Both the position numbers and the translations under genes were made by a program. The notes below the pieces were generated by a model. The model was not told where the DNA came from. It did not search any database and saw nothing but the letters and a program-made list of their open reading frames with translations. Of a DNA stretch of 64,000 nt, positions 39,514 to 48,159 are shown piece after piece; position 1 is the stretch's first letter, and each line of letters opens with the position of its first letter. The DNA comes from CAWCGU01 sp963795195 (GTDB taxonomy: Bacteria > Actinomycetota > Thermoleophilia > Solirubrobacterales > 70-9). Where the stretch lies: assembly GCA_963795195.1 (NCBI GenBank), contig CAWCGU010000006.1, forward strand, positions 1,984,001-2,048,000. The letters are read 5' to 3'.

Positions 39514-40344
39514 CTACACGCTGCGCGCGAAGGTGGCTTCGACCGGCGAGTGATCCGAGAGCCGAAGGCGAAGCCCCTCGACCTGGAGCTCTCGGCGGGC
39601 GGCCGGCCACGGGGTCGGTGGACTGAGGATCTCGAGGTTGCGGGAGAGCAGGTGGTCGATGCCGGTCGGCACGGTCGGGAAGCGGAGTTCGAATCCCGCT
39701 TCGAGTTCGTCGAAAAGGGCCGGGCTGGTGCGCTGGCGCAGGTTGAAGTCGCCACCGAGGATCAGCGGAGCACCGTCTGACCACTCGACAGCGCGCTGCG
39801 CGGCAAGTCGCACGTCGGCTTCGGGTTGGCTTACGCGGTCGGCCTTCGAGGCGTGGAGGTTGGCGACGCAGAGGCCGGAGGCGAGTCGCGTAAAGGCCAT
39901 CGTGCGGCGCTCGGGCTGACGGCGCAGGCGGCGGGCGGGGCTGGGGCGGAGCTCGAGCTCGCGGAGTTCGGCACCGGCGTCGCCACGAATCAGCGTCAGG
40001 TTGGAGCCGCCCTCGTTCGAGGCGATCAGGTCCGGGTTGAGCCGTGCGAAGGCGGACCGCAGGGGCGCCAGGGCGTTGCGGGCGGTCAGCGAAATGTGTG
40101 CGTCGGCGCGACAGTGCTCCGCGAGGCGCTGGGCCCATCGCGGCGGTGCTTCCTGGAACAGCGCGATGTCCCACTCGCTGGCCGCGATCATGGAGGCGAA
40201 CTCGTCAAAGAGGTCGCGGTTCACCTGGATGTGGGTCGCGTTGCGCTCGCTGATCCGCAGCAGGCGCGAGCGCCACGTCCTCAGCCGCTCATCGGGTGGA
40301 TGATCGCGCCCGTGGGCGAGGTTCCAGGTCAGGACTCGGAGCAT
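39514..40344 (-). CDS. Endonuclease/exonuclease/phosphatase (EEP) family hydrolase
   Basis: 276 aa from ATG 40344; a longer open frame to 40644 only overlaps argF. The EEP metal-site motifs are LRVLTWNLAHGRD, IALFQEAPPRW, LCVANLHASKA, LILGGDFNLRQR and a terminal SDHSPVEATF. It is a cytosolic metal-dependent phosphodiesterase or nuclease; the target is unknown. It starts 25 bp from the divergent argF start, so the promoters must overlap. Confidence 0.85.
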   Translation of the reverse strand: MLRVLTWNLAHGRDHPPDERLRTWRSRLLRISERNATHIQVNRDLFDEFASMIAASEWDIALFQEAPPRWAQRLAEHCRADAHISLTARNALAPLRSAFARLNPDLIASNEGGSNLTLIRGDAGAELRELELRPSPARRLRRQPERRTMAFTRLASGLCVANLHASKADRVSQPEADVRLAAQRAVEWSDGAPLILGGDFNLRQRTSPALFDELEAGFELRFPTVPTGIDHLLSRNLEILSPPTPWPAARRELQVEGLRLRLSDHSPVEATFARSV

Positions 40345-40369
40345 GCAGGCGTAGTATCGGCCGCTTGAA

Positions 40370-41263
40370 ATGAACGGCCTCGCCCGACACTTCCTCAGCG
40401 GTGACGAGCTCTCCGCTGGAGAGCTCGCAAAGCTGCTTGCGCGGGCGCAAGAACTGAAGGACGGCCGCGAGGCGGGGGAGGGCCGCGGCGCGCTCGCCGG
40501 CCGCTCGATTGCGCTGGTCTTCGAGCGCCCCTCGACGCGGACGCGGATCTCCTTCGAGGTCGGCGTCGCCGAACTCGGTGGCACGCCGTTGATCCTGCGC
40601 GGCGACGAGCTGCAGCTGACGAGAGGAGAGTCGACTGGCGACACCGGACGCGTCCTGTCGCGCTACGTCCACGCGATTGTCGTGCGAAGCGGAGCCCACG
40701 AGGCGCTCATCGAGATCGCCGAGGCGGGGAGCGTGCCCGTCGTCAATGCCCTGACACCGCTTCACCACCCCTGCCAGGCGCTTGCGGACATGCTGACCCT
40801 GCGCCAGCGCTTCGGCGAGCTGCAAGGACTGCGCATCGCTTACGTCGGCGACGGTGCCAACAACGTCGCCCGCTCGCTGGCGATCGTCGGCAAGCTGGCC
40901 GGCGTCGAGGTCGTGATCGGCTCGCCGCAGGGCTACCGGCTCGAGGACGAGCTCGGCGTCACTCAGACGGCAGACCCGCTCGAAGCGGTCAGGGGAGCGG
41001 ACGCCGTCTACACCGACGTATGGATCAGCATGGGCGACGAGGAGACAGCGGCGCGGCGCCGCGCCGATCTCGGGCCGTTCCAGCTCAACGAGGACCTGAT
41101 GGCCGCCGCCTCGGAGCGGGCGATCGCGTTGCACTGCCTCCCGGCTCACCCCGGCGAGGAGATCACCGAGGGCGTCCTTTACGGAGAGCGCTCAGCCGTC
41201 TGGGATCAGGCGGAGAACCGGTTGCACGCACAGAAGGCTCTGCTGGAGTTGTTGTTGGGCTAG
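40370..41263 (+). CDS. argF: Ornithine carbamoyltransferase
   Basis: 297 aa. It makes citrulline from ornithine and carbamoyl phosphate. The carbamoyl-phosphate motif STRT is at 55-58 (FERPSTRTRISFE); HHPCQALADML is near 131-141, LRIAYVGDGANNVARSL in the ornithine domain, and HCLPAHPGEEIT near 254-265 carries the HCLP signature. Length and motif order are typical. A TAGTAT at 40352-40357 could be a -10 element 13 bp before the ATG, and no Shine-Dalgarno is visible, so the mRNA may have a very short leader. No other arg gene is in the window. Confidence 0.94.
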   Translation: MNGLARHFLSGDELSAGELAKLLARAQELKDGREAGEGRGALAGRSIALVFERPSTRTRISFEVGVAELGGTPLILRGDELQLTRGESTGDTGRVLSRYVHAIVVRSGAHEALIEIAEAGSVPVVNALTPLHHPCQALADMLTLRQRFGELQGLRIAYVGDGANNVARSLAIVGKLAGVEVVIGSPQGYRLEDELGVTQTADPLEAVRGADAVYTDVWISMGDEETAARRRADLGPFQLNEDLMAAASERAIALHCLPAHPGEEITEGVLYGERSAVWDQAENRLHAQKALLELLLG

Positions 41264-41351
41264 CGGTTCGCCGCAAATTTGGCACGAGTCACTACGCGAC
41301 GGTCGCGGAGAATTGACCATCTGGCTTCTTCGAATCCGGCTGGAATCATAG

Positions 41352-41365
41352 CGAACGTATGTTCG
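41352..41365. promoter_or_regulatory. LexA/SOS box upstream of tRNA-Glu
   Basis: CGAACGTATGTTCG, a perfect CGAAC-N4-GTTCG palindrome, the Gram-positive/actinobacterial LexA site. It lies 59 bp upstream of tRNA-Glu and abuts the expected -35 region of a promoter whose -10 (TACAAT) is at 41390-41395. Which gene it controls is unclear. Confidence 0.7.
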
Positions 41366-41389
41366 TACGCGGAGCGGATGGAAGGCGCC

Positions 41390-41395
41390 TACAAT
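41390..41395 (+). promoter_or_regulatory. -10 element of the tRNA-Glu promoter
   Basis: TACAAT 15 bp before the mature tRNA 5' end, matching a sigma-70 -10 box. The -35 is not canonical; the SOS box ends just upstream of where it should be. Confidence 0.5.
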
Positions 41396-41410
41396 GCGGC
41401 ACTTCGCTGC

Positions 41411-41483
41411 GCCCCCGTCGTCTAGTGGTCGAGGACACTGGGTTTTCATTCCAGTAACAGGAGTTCGATTCTCCTCGGGGGTA
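41411..41483 (+). tRNA. tRNA-Glu (anticodon UUC)
   Basis: A 73-nt cloverleaf. The acceptor arm pairs GCCCCCG with CGGGGGT, the anticodon stem pairs CTGGG with TCCAG around loop TTTTCAT (anticodon TTC), and the T arm is AGGAG-TTCGATT-CTCCT. The discriminator is A at 41483; CCA is not encoded. It stands alone between argF and lgt. Confidence 0.95.
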
Positions 41484-41561
41484 TGGGATCTCCGGTCGAA
41501 CTTCTGGTTTCGCCGACTACCCAGGCTTGGTCAGGCCCCGTAACGTAAGGTCAGTCGCCGC

Positions 41562-42329
41562 ATGCAGCCCGAAATCGACATCGGCCCGCTGACTCTCCAG
41601 ACCTTCGGGATCTGCTTCGCGCTCGCCTTCGTCGTGGCGGGTCTCGTCATCGGCAAGCGCCTGCAGGAGCGCGACAAGCCGATCGACTGGGCCTACGAGA
41701 TCGTCTTCGCGGCGTTGATCGGCGGCATCATCGGCGCCCGGCTCGAGTATCTGATCGAAAACTGGAGCGACGTCTCCGATGATCTGCTCGGCAATATTTT
41801 CTCCGGCTCCGGCCTCGTCTGGTACGGCGGCGCGATCGGCGGCGCCCTCGGCGTCTTCGCCTGGGCCGCCTGGCGCAAGATGCTCAACTTCGGCCTGCTC
41901 GACCTCTGCTCGGTTCCCCTCGCGCTCGGGTACGCGATCGGCCGCGTCGGCTGTCAGCTCTCCGGCGACGGCGACTACGGCGAGCCCTGGGACGGACCCT
42001 GGGCGATGGCCTACCCCGACGGCACCATCCCGACAACCGAGGAGGTACACCCGACGCCGGTCTACGAGGCGCTCGCGATGACCGGCGTCGCCTACATCCT
42101 CTGGCGCCTGCGCGACCGCTGGCGGCCCGGCGTGCTCTTCGCCCTCTATCTCATCCTGGCCGGGCTCGAGCGATTTCTTGTCGAGTTCGTGCGTCGCAAC
42201 GACGCAATCGTCGCCGGCCTCACCTATCCCCAGCTCTTCAGCCTGGTCATGATCGGCGCCGGCGCGACCTGGATGATCGTCGTCGGTCGCCGAGGCGGCC
42301 TAGCTGGATCGCAGCAGGCCGCCGTCTAG
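41562..42329 (+). CDS. lgt: Prolipoprotein diacylglyceryl transferase
   Basis: 255 aa. Membrane enzyme that transfers diacylglycerol from phosphatidylglycerol to the lipobox Cys of prolipoproteins. About seven membrane helices are visible; conserved parts are the N-terminal IGPLTLQTFGICFALAF, GARLEYLIEN, GLVWYGGAIGGALG, GYAIGRVGCQLSGDGDYG (the Lgt signature with essential Arg) and HPTPVYEAL. Length is normal. The 3' end overlaps the convergent SDR gene by ~30 bp. Confidence 0.95.
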   Translation: MQPEIDIGPLTLQTFGICFALAFVVAGLVIGKRLQERDKPIDWAYEIVFAALIGGIIGARLEYLIENWSDVSDDLLGNIFSGSGLVWYGGAIGGALGVFAWAAWRKMLNFGLLDLCSVPLALGYAIGRVGCQLSGDGDYGEPWDGPWAMAYPDGTIPTTEEVHPTPVYEALAMTGVAYILWRLRDRWRPGVLFALYLILAGLERFLVEFVRRNDAIVAGLTYPQLFSLVMIGAGATWMIVVGRRGGLAGSQQAAV

Positions 42330-43055
42330 CGGCAGCGGTCACCCCGGTCAGATACGCGGCTCGCTGCGAACTCAGGAACGCAACGAGATCACCGAACTCG
42401 CGCGGCTGGCCGAGTCTGCCCGCAGGTACCTCCTCCCGTGCCCCCTGCTCGACCGCCTCCATGGAACCCGCAAGCTCGACCATACGCTCGGTTGCGAACC
42501 GGCCCGTGGCGATCGTGTTGACGGTGACCCCGTCCGCCGCCACTTCCCGAGCGAGCGTCTTGAAGAAGGCGAGCGCGCCGGCCCGGTGGATGTTGGAGAG
42601 CGCCAGCCAGGGAATCGGCTCCTTGATCGAGGTCGAGGCGACGTTGACGATTCGTCCCCAGCCTCGCTCCCGCATGCCCGGCAGCACCTCCTCGATCAGG
42701 ATCCGCGGTGCCAGCACGAGCGAGCGATAGGACCTCTCCCACTCGCCGACCGGCGCATCAAGACTCGTTCCCGGAGGGGGCCCGCCGGTGTTGGTGACGA
42801 GGATCTCGATCGGCCCGAGCTCCGCCGCGACTCGTCGCGGCAACTCGGCCAGGCCGTCGAGGTCGTTCGTGTCGGCCACGAAGGGGACGGCGCCGTCGAC
42901 CTCGGCGGCCGCCGTCGCGTCGAGCCGCTGCTGGGAGCGGCCCGGAGATTGCGACTCGTGCGCCGTCCTGTGCGAGCGCCTCCGCAATCCCTCGTCCCGA
43001 TGCCGCGGCTCGAGCCCATCACCAGTGCCACCTTGCCGCCGATCCCGAGGTCCAC
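42300..43055 (-). CDS. Short-chain dehydrogenase/reductase with frameshifts
   Basis: An SDR readable in pieces. The N-terminus MDLGIGGKVALVMGSSRGIG (NADP-binding G-x3-G-x-G) runs from 43055. Near 42990 the frame breaks; sense resumes as A-E-A-L-A-Q-D-G-A-R-V-A-I-S-G and then SQQRLDATAAAEVDGAVPFV, ILVTNTGGPPPGTSLDAP, GRIVNVASTSIKEPIPWLAL with the catalytic Ser. Tyr is not seen in the usual Y-x3-K; S-N-I-H-R occupies the region. Near 42335 another base shifts the end; corrected, it finishes with L-D-G-G-L-L-R-S-S and a TAG at 42300-42302. About 250 aa. Substrate unknown; FabG-like. Confidence 0.75.
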
Positions 43056-43138
43056 GATTGCAACCTATCCTCTAGATCTGCGACGGTGGTGGAACCCCGG
43101 GCCCGGGTGGACTAGGGTTGCGGCTGAGGTAAGAACGA

Positions 43139-43567
43139 ATGCGCCGACGAGCAAATCTGCGAACAGGCCCGGTCCGCCGGGTCGGCGGTCTCGCGACCGC
43201 CGTCGCGCTCACGGCCTGTCTCGTCGCCGCTCCGGCGATGGCACCGGCGACGAAGCCGAAGAACAAACCCCCGAGGATCCTCCCGCTACCCGTCGCCAAC
43301 TTCAACTCGGTAAACCGCACCGTCGAGTTCTCCGCTCAGATTCTCAAGGCCAAGGAGGTGACGATCCACTTCGGCACCCACCGCAGAGCCGGCTGAGCAG
43401 CTGCTGACCGTCGGCGGCACCAAGAAGGTCGTCAAGTTCATCTGGCAGGCGACCTTCAAACCCGCGACGCGCAAGAAGTGCTACGGGATCACAGTCGTCG
43501 CCTCAAACCGGCACGGCACGCGGACTCGCGAGCGCAAGGCCTGTCGCCTCGGCCAGTTCCCGCGATA
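43139..43567 (+). CDS. Secreted hypothetical protein with one frameshift
   Basis: From ATG 43139 an Arg-rich start leads into a signal peptide (LATAVALTACLVAAPAMAPA), then NFNSVNRTVEFSAQILKAKE. The frame stops at 43396, but one base shift near 43387 restores a coherent continuation: AEPAEQLLTVGGTKKVVKFI, WQATFKPATRKKCYGITVVA, SNRHGTRTRERKACRLGQFP to a TAG at 43565-43567. The corrected length is ~142 aa. Two Cys in the C-terminal part could form a disulfide. It matches no family I recognise. It is followed by the secreted beta-helix gene. Confidence 0.55.
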
Positions 43568-43589
43568 GCGCACGCACCGCAACCACCGG

Positions 43590-46238
43590 GTGTGCGACGA
43601 TTCGCGGGTGTCGTCAAGAGGCGTACGCACGGGGATCTTCACCGCGGTAGCACTGCTATCGCTTGCCCTGGTGTCTTCCGTCTCAGCAGCGACGTTTGTC
43701 GTCGACACCACCTCTGACGAGAACGACGGCGGTGCGCCCAACAACGGCTGCGAGGCGGCGGACGGCGACATTTGCAGCCTGCGCGAGGCGATCCTGGCCG
43801 CCAACGTGGACGTGATCCCAGATGCGGACACGATCCAGATCATCGCAGCGCTCGACGGTCAGACCGTCAGCGTCGGCAGCGAGCTTCCCGCGCTCGAAGA
43901 ACCGACCACCTTGAGTCCTAACAGCGGCATCTTCGGCATCAACGGGCCCGGACTCGGGGGCGGCGAATGCCTGGAGCTCGCCACCGGGGCGGACAACAGC
44001 ATCGTCGCGGGCCTGGCTCTCACCGACTGCACCCAGGGAATCCAGCTGAACTCTGCTACCGGCGTTCAGATCAGCTCGATGCGCATCGGTTTCAACGCCA
44101 ATGGGACCCAAGGTGCCATCGGGACCCTCACAAGTCACGATGGCATCGAGTTGACTGACGCTGACGATGCCGTCATCGGCGTGTCGTTTCCCGACGGCAA
44201 CTTGATTTCGAACGCGACGGGAAGAGGCATTCTCGTCGCCGCGAGCACTTCGGGCGTGCAGATTGCCGGCAACACGGTTGGTCTTGACGCCCTTGGCACT
44301 TCCGACCACGGCAACGGTGCCTCCGGGGTAGACCTGAACGGGCCGGGGACGACCGTCACAAATAACACCATCGCCGGCAACTTCGGCCCGGGGATCCGAT
44401 TGATCTCGGTCAGCGCTACCGCGACGATCCGCGGGAATCGGATCGGCTTCAGCCCGGTCAGCGCCAGCGCCGTGCCGAACGCGATCGGCATCGAGGTCGC
44501 GGCCGGCTCCGCCACGATCGGCGGGCCGGCGCCAGCCGATCGCAACGTGATCTCTGGCAACGCGAGCGACGGGGTCCAACTGACGAGCGACGCCGGTGGG
44601 TCGGTGCTCCAAAACAACCGCATCGGCCTCGAATCGTCCGGCTTCTCGGCCCTCCCCAACGGCGGTGATGGCATCTTCGTCGAAAGTGCCAACAATCTCA
44701 TCGGCACACCTGGCGCCGGCAACGTGATTTCCGGCAACGAAGACCAGGGAGTCCACCTCAACAACCCCGGCGCCGTCGGCAACCGGGTCGAGTCGAACAC
44801 GATCGGGTTGGAATCCAACGGTGATGATCCCATCGGCAACGGGGAGAACGGAATCAAGATCGAACAGGGTGCCTCAAGCAACGTGGTTGGTTCGCCGGCT
44901 GCGCCGAACACGATTTCCGGGAACACAGACGACGGGGTGTTGATCCTCGACCCCGGTTCAACCGGCAACATTGTCTCCTCGAACCGGGTGGGTACCGACC
45001 CGGCCGGTGTCTCGCCCCGCGGAAACGGCGACGACGGAATCGAGATCGACAGCGCCGCCTTGAACACGATCGAGGGCAACCTTGTCTCCGCCAACTTCGA
45101 GACGGGGATCGAGACCGACGACGGGGATGCCACGAACAACGTCATCCGCGCCAATGTGGTCGGGCTGGGCCTGGCGCAGACGATCGCGCTTCCCAACGAC
45201 CTCGGGATCCTCGCCGAAGGCAACAACAACCTTTACGCGGGCAACACGGTCGCAGGCAACGTCTTCCAGGGGATCAGACTAGGCGGTGACGGTGCCGGTA
45301 ACCGAGTCGAAGGCAACATCGTGGGGACGAACTCCGCCGGAACAAGGGTAATTGCGAACGGAAGCCACGGGATCGAACTCAGTTCGAGCGGCGCCTACAG
45401 GATCGGCGGCCCAGGCGCCGCGGCGAACACGGTCACCGGCAACGCCGGCGCTGGGGTCGCGGTGACCGGCGCAACGACCATCGGCACGATCCTCGAGAAC
45501 TCTATCTTCGCCAACGATGGCCTGGGTATAGACATCGGCGCCGATGGGGTGACCGCGAACGACGTAGGCGACGCCGATTCCGGCCCGAACGGGCTGCAGA
45601 ATTCGCCCGTCCTCACGCAGGCCGCAGAGACCGGGGGAGCCGCGACCGTATCGGGCTCGATCTCGTCGGCGCCCTCGACTCCGTTGACACTCCACTTCTA
45701 TGCCTCCGCGAGCTGCGACCCGTCCGGCAGCGGCGAGGGTCAAACACCGATCGGCTCCCTGGATATCGCAACCGACAGTGCCGGAGACGCGAGCTTCACG
45801 GTGCCGGTTGCGTCGAGTCTGTCGGGGCGTCAGATCACGGCCACGGCGAGCGGGTCGCAGGGCACGTCGGAGTACTCGCCCTGTCGGGAGGGCGTGGTTG
45901 TCGACCAACTGCCGCCCGACGCCGAGCCCGTCACCTGCCAGGGCAAGGTGGCGACGATCGTCGGCAGCGCCGACAACGACAAGCTCAAGGGAACCGGCAA
46001 GGCGGACGTCATCAACGGCGTCGGCGGCAACGACAGGATTTCGGGGCTTCGCGGAAACGACGTTGTCTGCGGCGAGGGCGGCAACGACTTGATCAACGGC
46101 GGGGGCGGTAAGGACAAGCTGGACGGCGGCGACGGCCGCGACAAGTTGATCGGAGGCCCGGGCAAGGGTGACGTTTGCAAGGGGGGCCCGGGCAAGGACC
46201 GAGCCGCTAAGAGCTGCGAGAAGCAGCGTTCCGCTTAG
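43590..46238 (+). CDS. Secreted parallel beta-helix protein with C-terminal RTX-like repeats
   Basis: 882 aa. The signal peptide (residues ~11-33, TGIFTAVALLSLALVSSVSA) is followed by a CSLREAI motif at 62-68, the entry segment of many right-handed beta-helix repeat surface proteins. Then ~15 coils follow with recurring N-x-I-x-G-N and N-x-I-G-L/T-D motifs (such as NVISGNASDGVQL and NTISGNTDDGVLI). Near residues 690-760 lies a beta-sandwich-like part, and the end has glycine/aspartate repeats (GGNDRISGLRGNDVVCG, GKDKLDGGDGRDKLIGG) like calcium-binding RTX nonapeptides. It probably adheres to or cleaves a polysaccharide; no catalytic triad is identifiable. Confidence 0.85.
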   Translation: MCDDSRVSSRGVRTGIFTAVALLSLALVSSVSAATFVVDTTSDENDGGAPNNGCEAADGDICSLREAILAANVDVIPDADTIQIIAALDGQTVSVGSELPALEEPTTLSPNSGIFGINGPGLGGGECLELATGADNSIVAGLALTDCTQGIQLNSATGVQISSMRIGFNANGTQGAIGTLTSHDGIELTDADDAVIGVSFPDGNLISNATGRGILVAASTSGVQIAGNTVGLDALGTSDHGNGASGVDLNGPGTTVTNNTIAGNFGPGIRLISVSATATIRGNRIGFSPVSASAVPNAIGIEVAAGSATIGGPAPADRNVISGNASDGVQLTSDAGGSVLQNNRIGLESSGFSALPNGGDGIFVESANNLIGTPGAGNVISGNEDQGVHLNNPGAVGNRVESNTIGLESNGDDPIGNGENGIKIEQGASSNVVGSPAAPNTISGNTDDGVLILDPGSTGNIVSSNRVGTDPAGVSPRGNGDDGIEIDSAALNTIEGNLVSANFETGIETDDGDATNNVIRANVVGLGLAQTIALPNDLGILAEGNNNLYAGNTVAGNVFQGIRLGGDGAGNRVEGNIVGTNSAGTRVIANGSHGIELSSSGAYRIGGPGAAANTVTGNAGAGVAVTGATTIGTILENSIFANDGLGIDIGADGVTANDVGDADSGPNGLQNSPVLTQAAETGGAATVSGSISSAPSTPLTLHFYASASCDPSGSGEGQTPIGSLDIATDSAGDASFTVPVASSLSGRQITATASGSQGTSEYSPCREGVVVDQLPPDAEPVTCQGKVATIVGSADNDKLKGTGKADVINGVGGNDRISGLRGNDVVCGEGGNDLINGGGGKDKLDGGDGRDKLIGGPGKGDVCKGGPGKDRAAKSCEKQRSA

Positions 46239-46239
46239 C

Positions 46240-47010
46240 TCAGCCGCCGCGCTTGACCTGCGAGCCGCCGACGATCGCGTCTTCGCCGTCTGGAAAGCGG
46301 ACCCAGGCCTTGTTGCCGCCGTCGTAGTCCGGGGCCCAGAGCACCAGGGTCGCCTGCAGGCGCTCGACCTGGTCGGGCGGCCCGACAGTGCAGGACTCGG
46401 AGCCCTCCTCGTCGAGGCCGCGCCAGATGCGGATGAACGGGTTCGACTCCCATTCCTCACCGATTGTCGACGGCTGCTTGTGGCCGGGATGGATGCGGAT
46501 CTCGGGTGGCAGCTTCATCAGCTTGTCCATGATCGAGGAGCGCAGGTCGGCAAAGCCCGTGGCGCCCGGCGCTCGCGTGCCACCGACCGTTCCCTTGAAG
46601 ATCACGTCTGCCGTGAGGACATCGGTCCCGTTGAACAGGAGGGCCAGATGATCGGCGCAGTGGCCGGGCGTCTCCAGCACCTCGATCCGCAGCCCTCCCG
46701 ACTCGAGTACGTCGCCCTCAGCGATCGTCTCGTCGGTCTTGAACTGCTGCATCCCAGCCTCCTCGGCTTTGGGATGGGCGAGGATCGGCACCCCGTAGTG
46801 CTTCGCGGCATCCTGCGCACCAAGCACGTGGTCCCAGTGGTGGTGGGTCAAGAGCATGTGCGTCAGCGTCGTGCCCTCACGGTCGACGCGCTCGAGCAGG
46901 GGTTCCGTGACTCCGTTGGAGTCGATCAGCACACCGTGGCCACCCGGCTCGTCAATGACGAGATAGGCGTTGGAGAGAAAGTCGGGGTTCTCGACTCTTT
47001 GCAAAATCAT
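46240..47010 (-). CDS. MBL-fold metallo-hydrolase (glyoxalase II-like)
   Basis: 256 aa. The metal-binding signature is THHHWDH near residue 55, with later ligands in TPGHCADH, LTADVIF and IHPGHKQPS. Such enzymes hydrolyse thioesters. It lies 10 bp downstream of a class III alcohol dehydrogenase gene on the same strand; in actinobacteria a formaldehyde dehydrogenase and an MBL hydrolase commonly pair to oxidise thiol-bound formaldehyde and release formate. A role as S-formyl-thiol hydrolase is inferred from that context. It converges on the beta-helix gene with a 1-bp gap. Confidence 0.87.
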   Translation of the reverse strand: MILQRVENPDFLSNAYLVIDEPGGHGVLIDSNGVTEPLLERVDREGTTLTHMLLTHHHWDHVLGAQDAAKHYGVPILAHPKAEEAGMQQFKTDETIAEGDVLESGGLRIEVLETPGHCADHLALLFNGTDVLTADVIFKGTVGGTRAPGATGFADLRSSIMDKLMKLPPEIRIHPGHKQPSTIGEEWESNPFIRIWRGLDEEGSESCTVGPPDQVERLQATLVLWAPDYDGGNKAWVRFPDGEDAIVGGSQVKRGG

Positions 47011-47020
47011 CGTTGTCTGT

Positions 47021-48136
47021 CTACCCGGTCTCGCCGAACTCGATCACGCTGCGAATCCCGTCCTGCGCCTCCATCAGCTCGAACCCCTTGTTGACCCCGT
47101 CGAGCCGGATCCGGTGCGACAGGAAGGCGTCGACGTCGATGTCTCCCGCTAGGTAGCGGTCGACGAGCTTGGGAACCCCGTCGCGGCCCTTGACGCCGCC
47201 AAATGAGGAGCCGGCGACCCGGCGCCCCGTGATCAGAAAGCGTGGGATCACGTCGAGCGTTTCGCCTCTGCCGGCGACGCCGGCGACCGTGCAGAGCCCC
47301 CAGCCCATCCGCGCCGATTCGACGGCCTGCCGCATCACCGCGACGTTGCCGGTCGCCTCGAAGGTGTAGTCGGCGCCGAAGCCGCCGGTCTCCTCGACGA
47401 TCCGCTCGACGATCTCATCGCCGGCGATGATCGTCTCGGTTGCGCCCTGCCCCTTAGCCAGCTTCAGGCGGTCTGAGGAGAGGTCGACGCAGATGATCCG
47501 CTCAGCGCCCTGAAGGCGGCAGCCTGCGACGGCGCCCAGCCCGACCATGCCGGCGCCGAAGACGACACAGGTGGAACCCGAGTCGACCTTGGCCGTGTTC
47601 ATCGCGGCTCCAAGTCCGGTCGAGAGCCCGCAGGCGAACAGGCAGGCGCGATCCAGCGGCGCCTCAGGGTTGACCTTGGCGAGCGCAATCTGCGGCATCA
47701 CCGTGTACTCGGCGAACGTTGAGGTGCCCATGAAGTGACGGATCGGCTCGCCCTCGCGCGAGAGCCGCGTCGTCCCGTCGGGCAGGTAGCCGAGGTTCTG
47801 CTGCTCGCGGATAGCCATGCAGAGGTTGGTGCGCGGATCGACGCAGTGGACGCACTCTCCGCACTGAGGTGAGAAGAGCGTCACCACGTGGTCGCCGGGC
47901 GCCACCATCGTCACGTCGTCCCCGATCGCCTCCACGACGCCCGCGCCCTCGTGTCCCAACACCGTCGGCGCGTAGCCGGAGGGGTCAACCCCTGAGGCCG
48001 TGTAGAGGTCGGTGTGGCAGACGCCGCAGGCGACGAGCCGGACCAGCACCTCGCCGGCCCCCGGCTCTGCGAGATCGAGCTCCTGCACGGCAAGCGGCTG
48101 CCCGAACTCCTCGAGGACCGCGGCTCGCATCTTCAC
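47021..48136 (-). CDS. Class III (zinc, NAD) alcohol dehydrogenase, formaldehyde dehydrogenase type
   Basis: 371 aa (GTG 48136, or ATG 48130). Catalytic zinc ligands are Cys40 (ACGVCHTD) and the GHE at 61-63; structural zinc ligands are Cys92, 95, 98 and 106. HFMGTSTFAEYTV and FEATGNVAVMRQAVESARMG are spelled as in class III enzymes, and VVFGAGMVGLGAVAG is the NAD loop. Class III ADH oxidises S-hydroxymethyl-thiol adducts of formaldehyde. The MBL hydrolase follows directly, supporting a two-step detoxification. Whether the thiol is mycothiol, glutathione or another cannot be read from the sequence. Confidence 0.87.
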   Translation of the reverse strand: MKMRAAVLEEFGQPLAVQELDLAEPGAGEVLVRLVACGVCHTDLYTASGVDPSGYAPTVLGHEGAGVVEAIGDDVTMVAPGDHVVTLFSPQCGECVHCVDPRTNLCMAIREQQNLGYLPDGTTRLSREGEPIRHFMGTSTFAEYTVMPQIALAKVNPEAPLDRACLFACGLSTGLGAAMNTAKVDSGSTCVVFGAGMVGLGAVAGCRLQGAERIICVDLSSDRLKLAKGQGATETIIAGDEIVERIVEETGGFGADYTFEATGNVAVMRQAVESARMGWGLCTVAGVAGRGETLDVIPRFLITGRRVAGSSFGGVKGRDGVPKLVDRYLAGDIDVDAFLSHRIRLDGVNKGFELMEAQDGIRSVIEFGETG

Positions 48137-48159
48137 TCGGGCGCCACCAGCGGGCGATC

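Noticed and set aside
44000..45500. CRISPR-like periodicity
   Set aside because: The spacing comes from beta-helix coil repeats at the protein level; the DNA units are not identical and there are no spacers.
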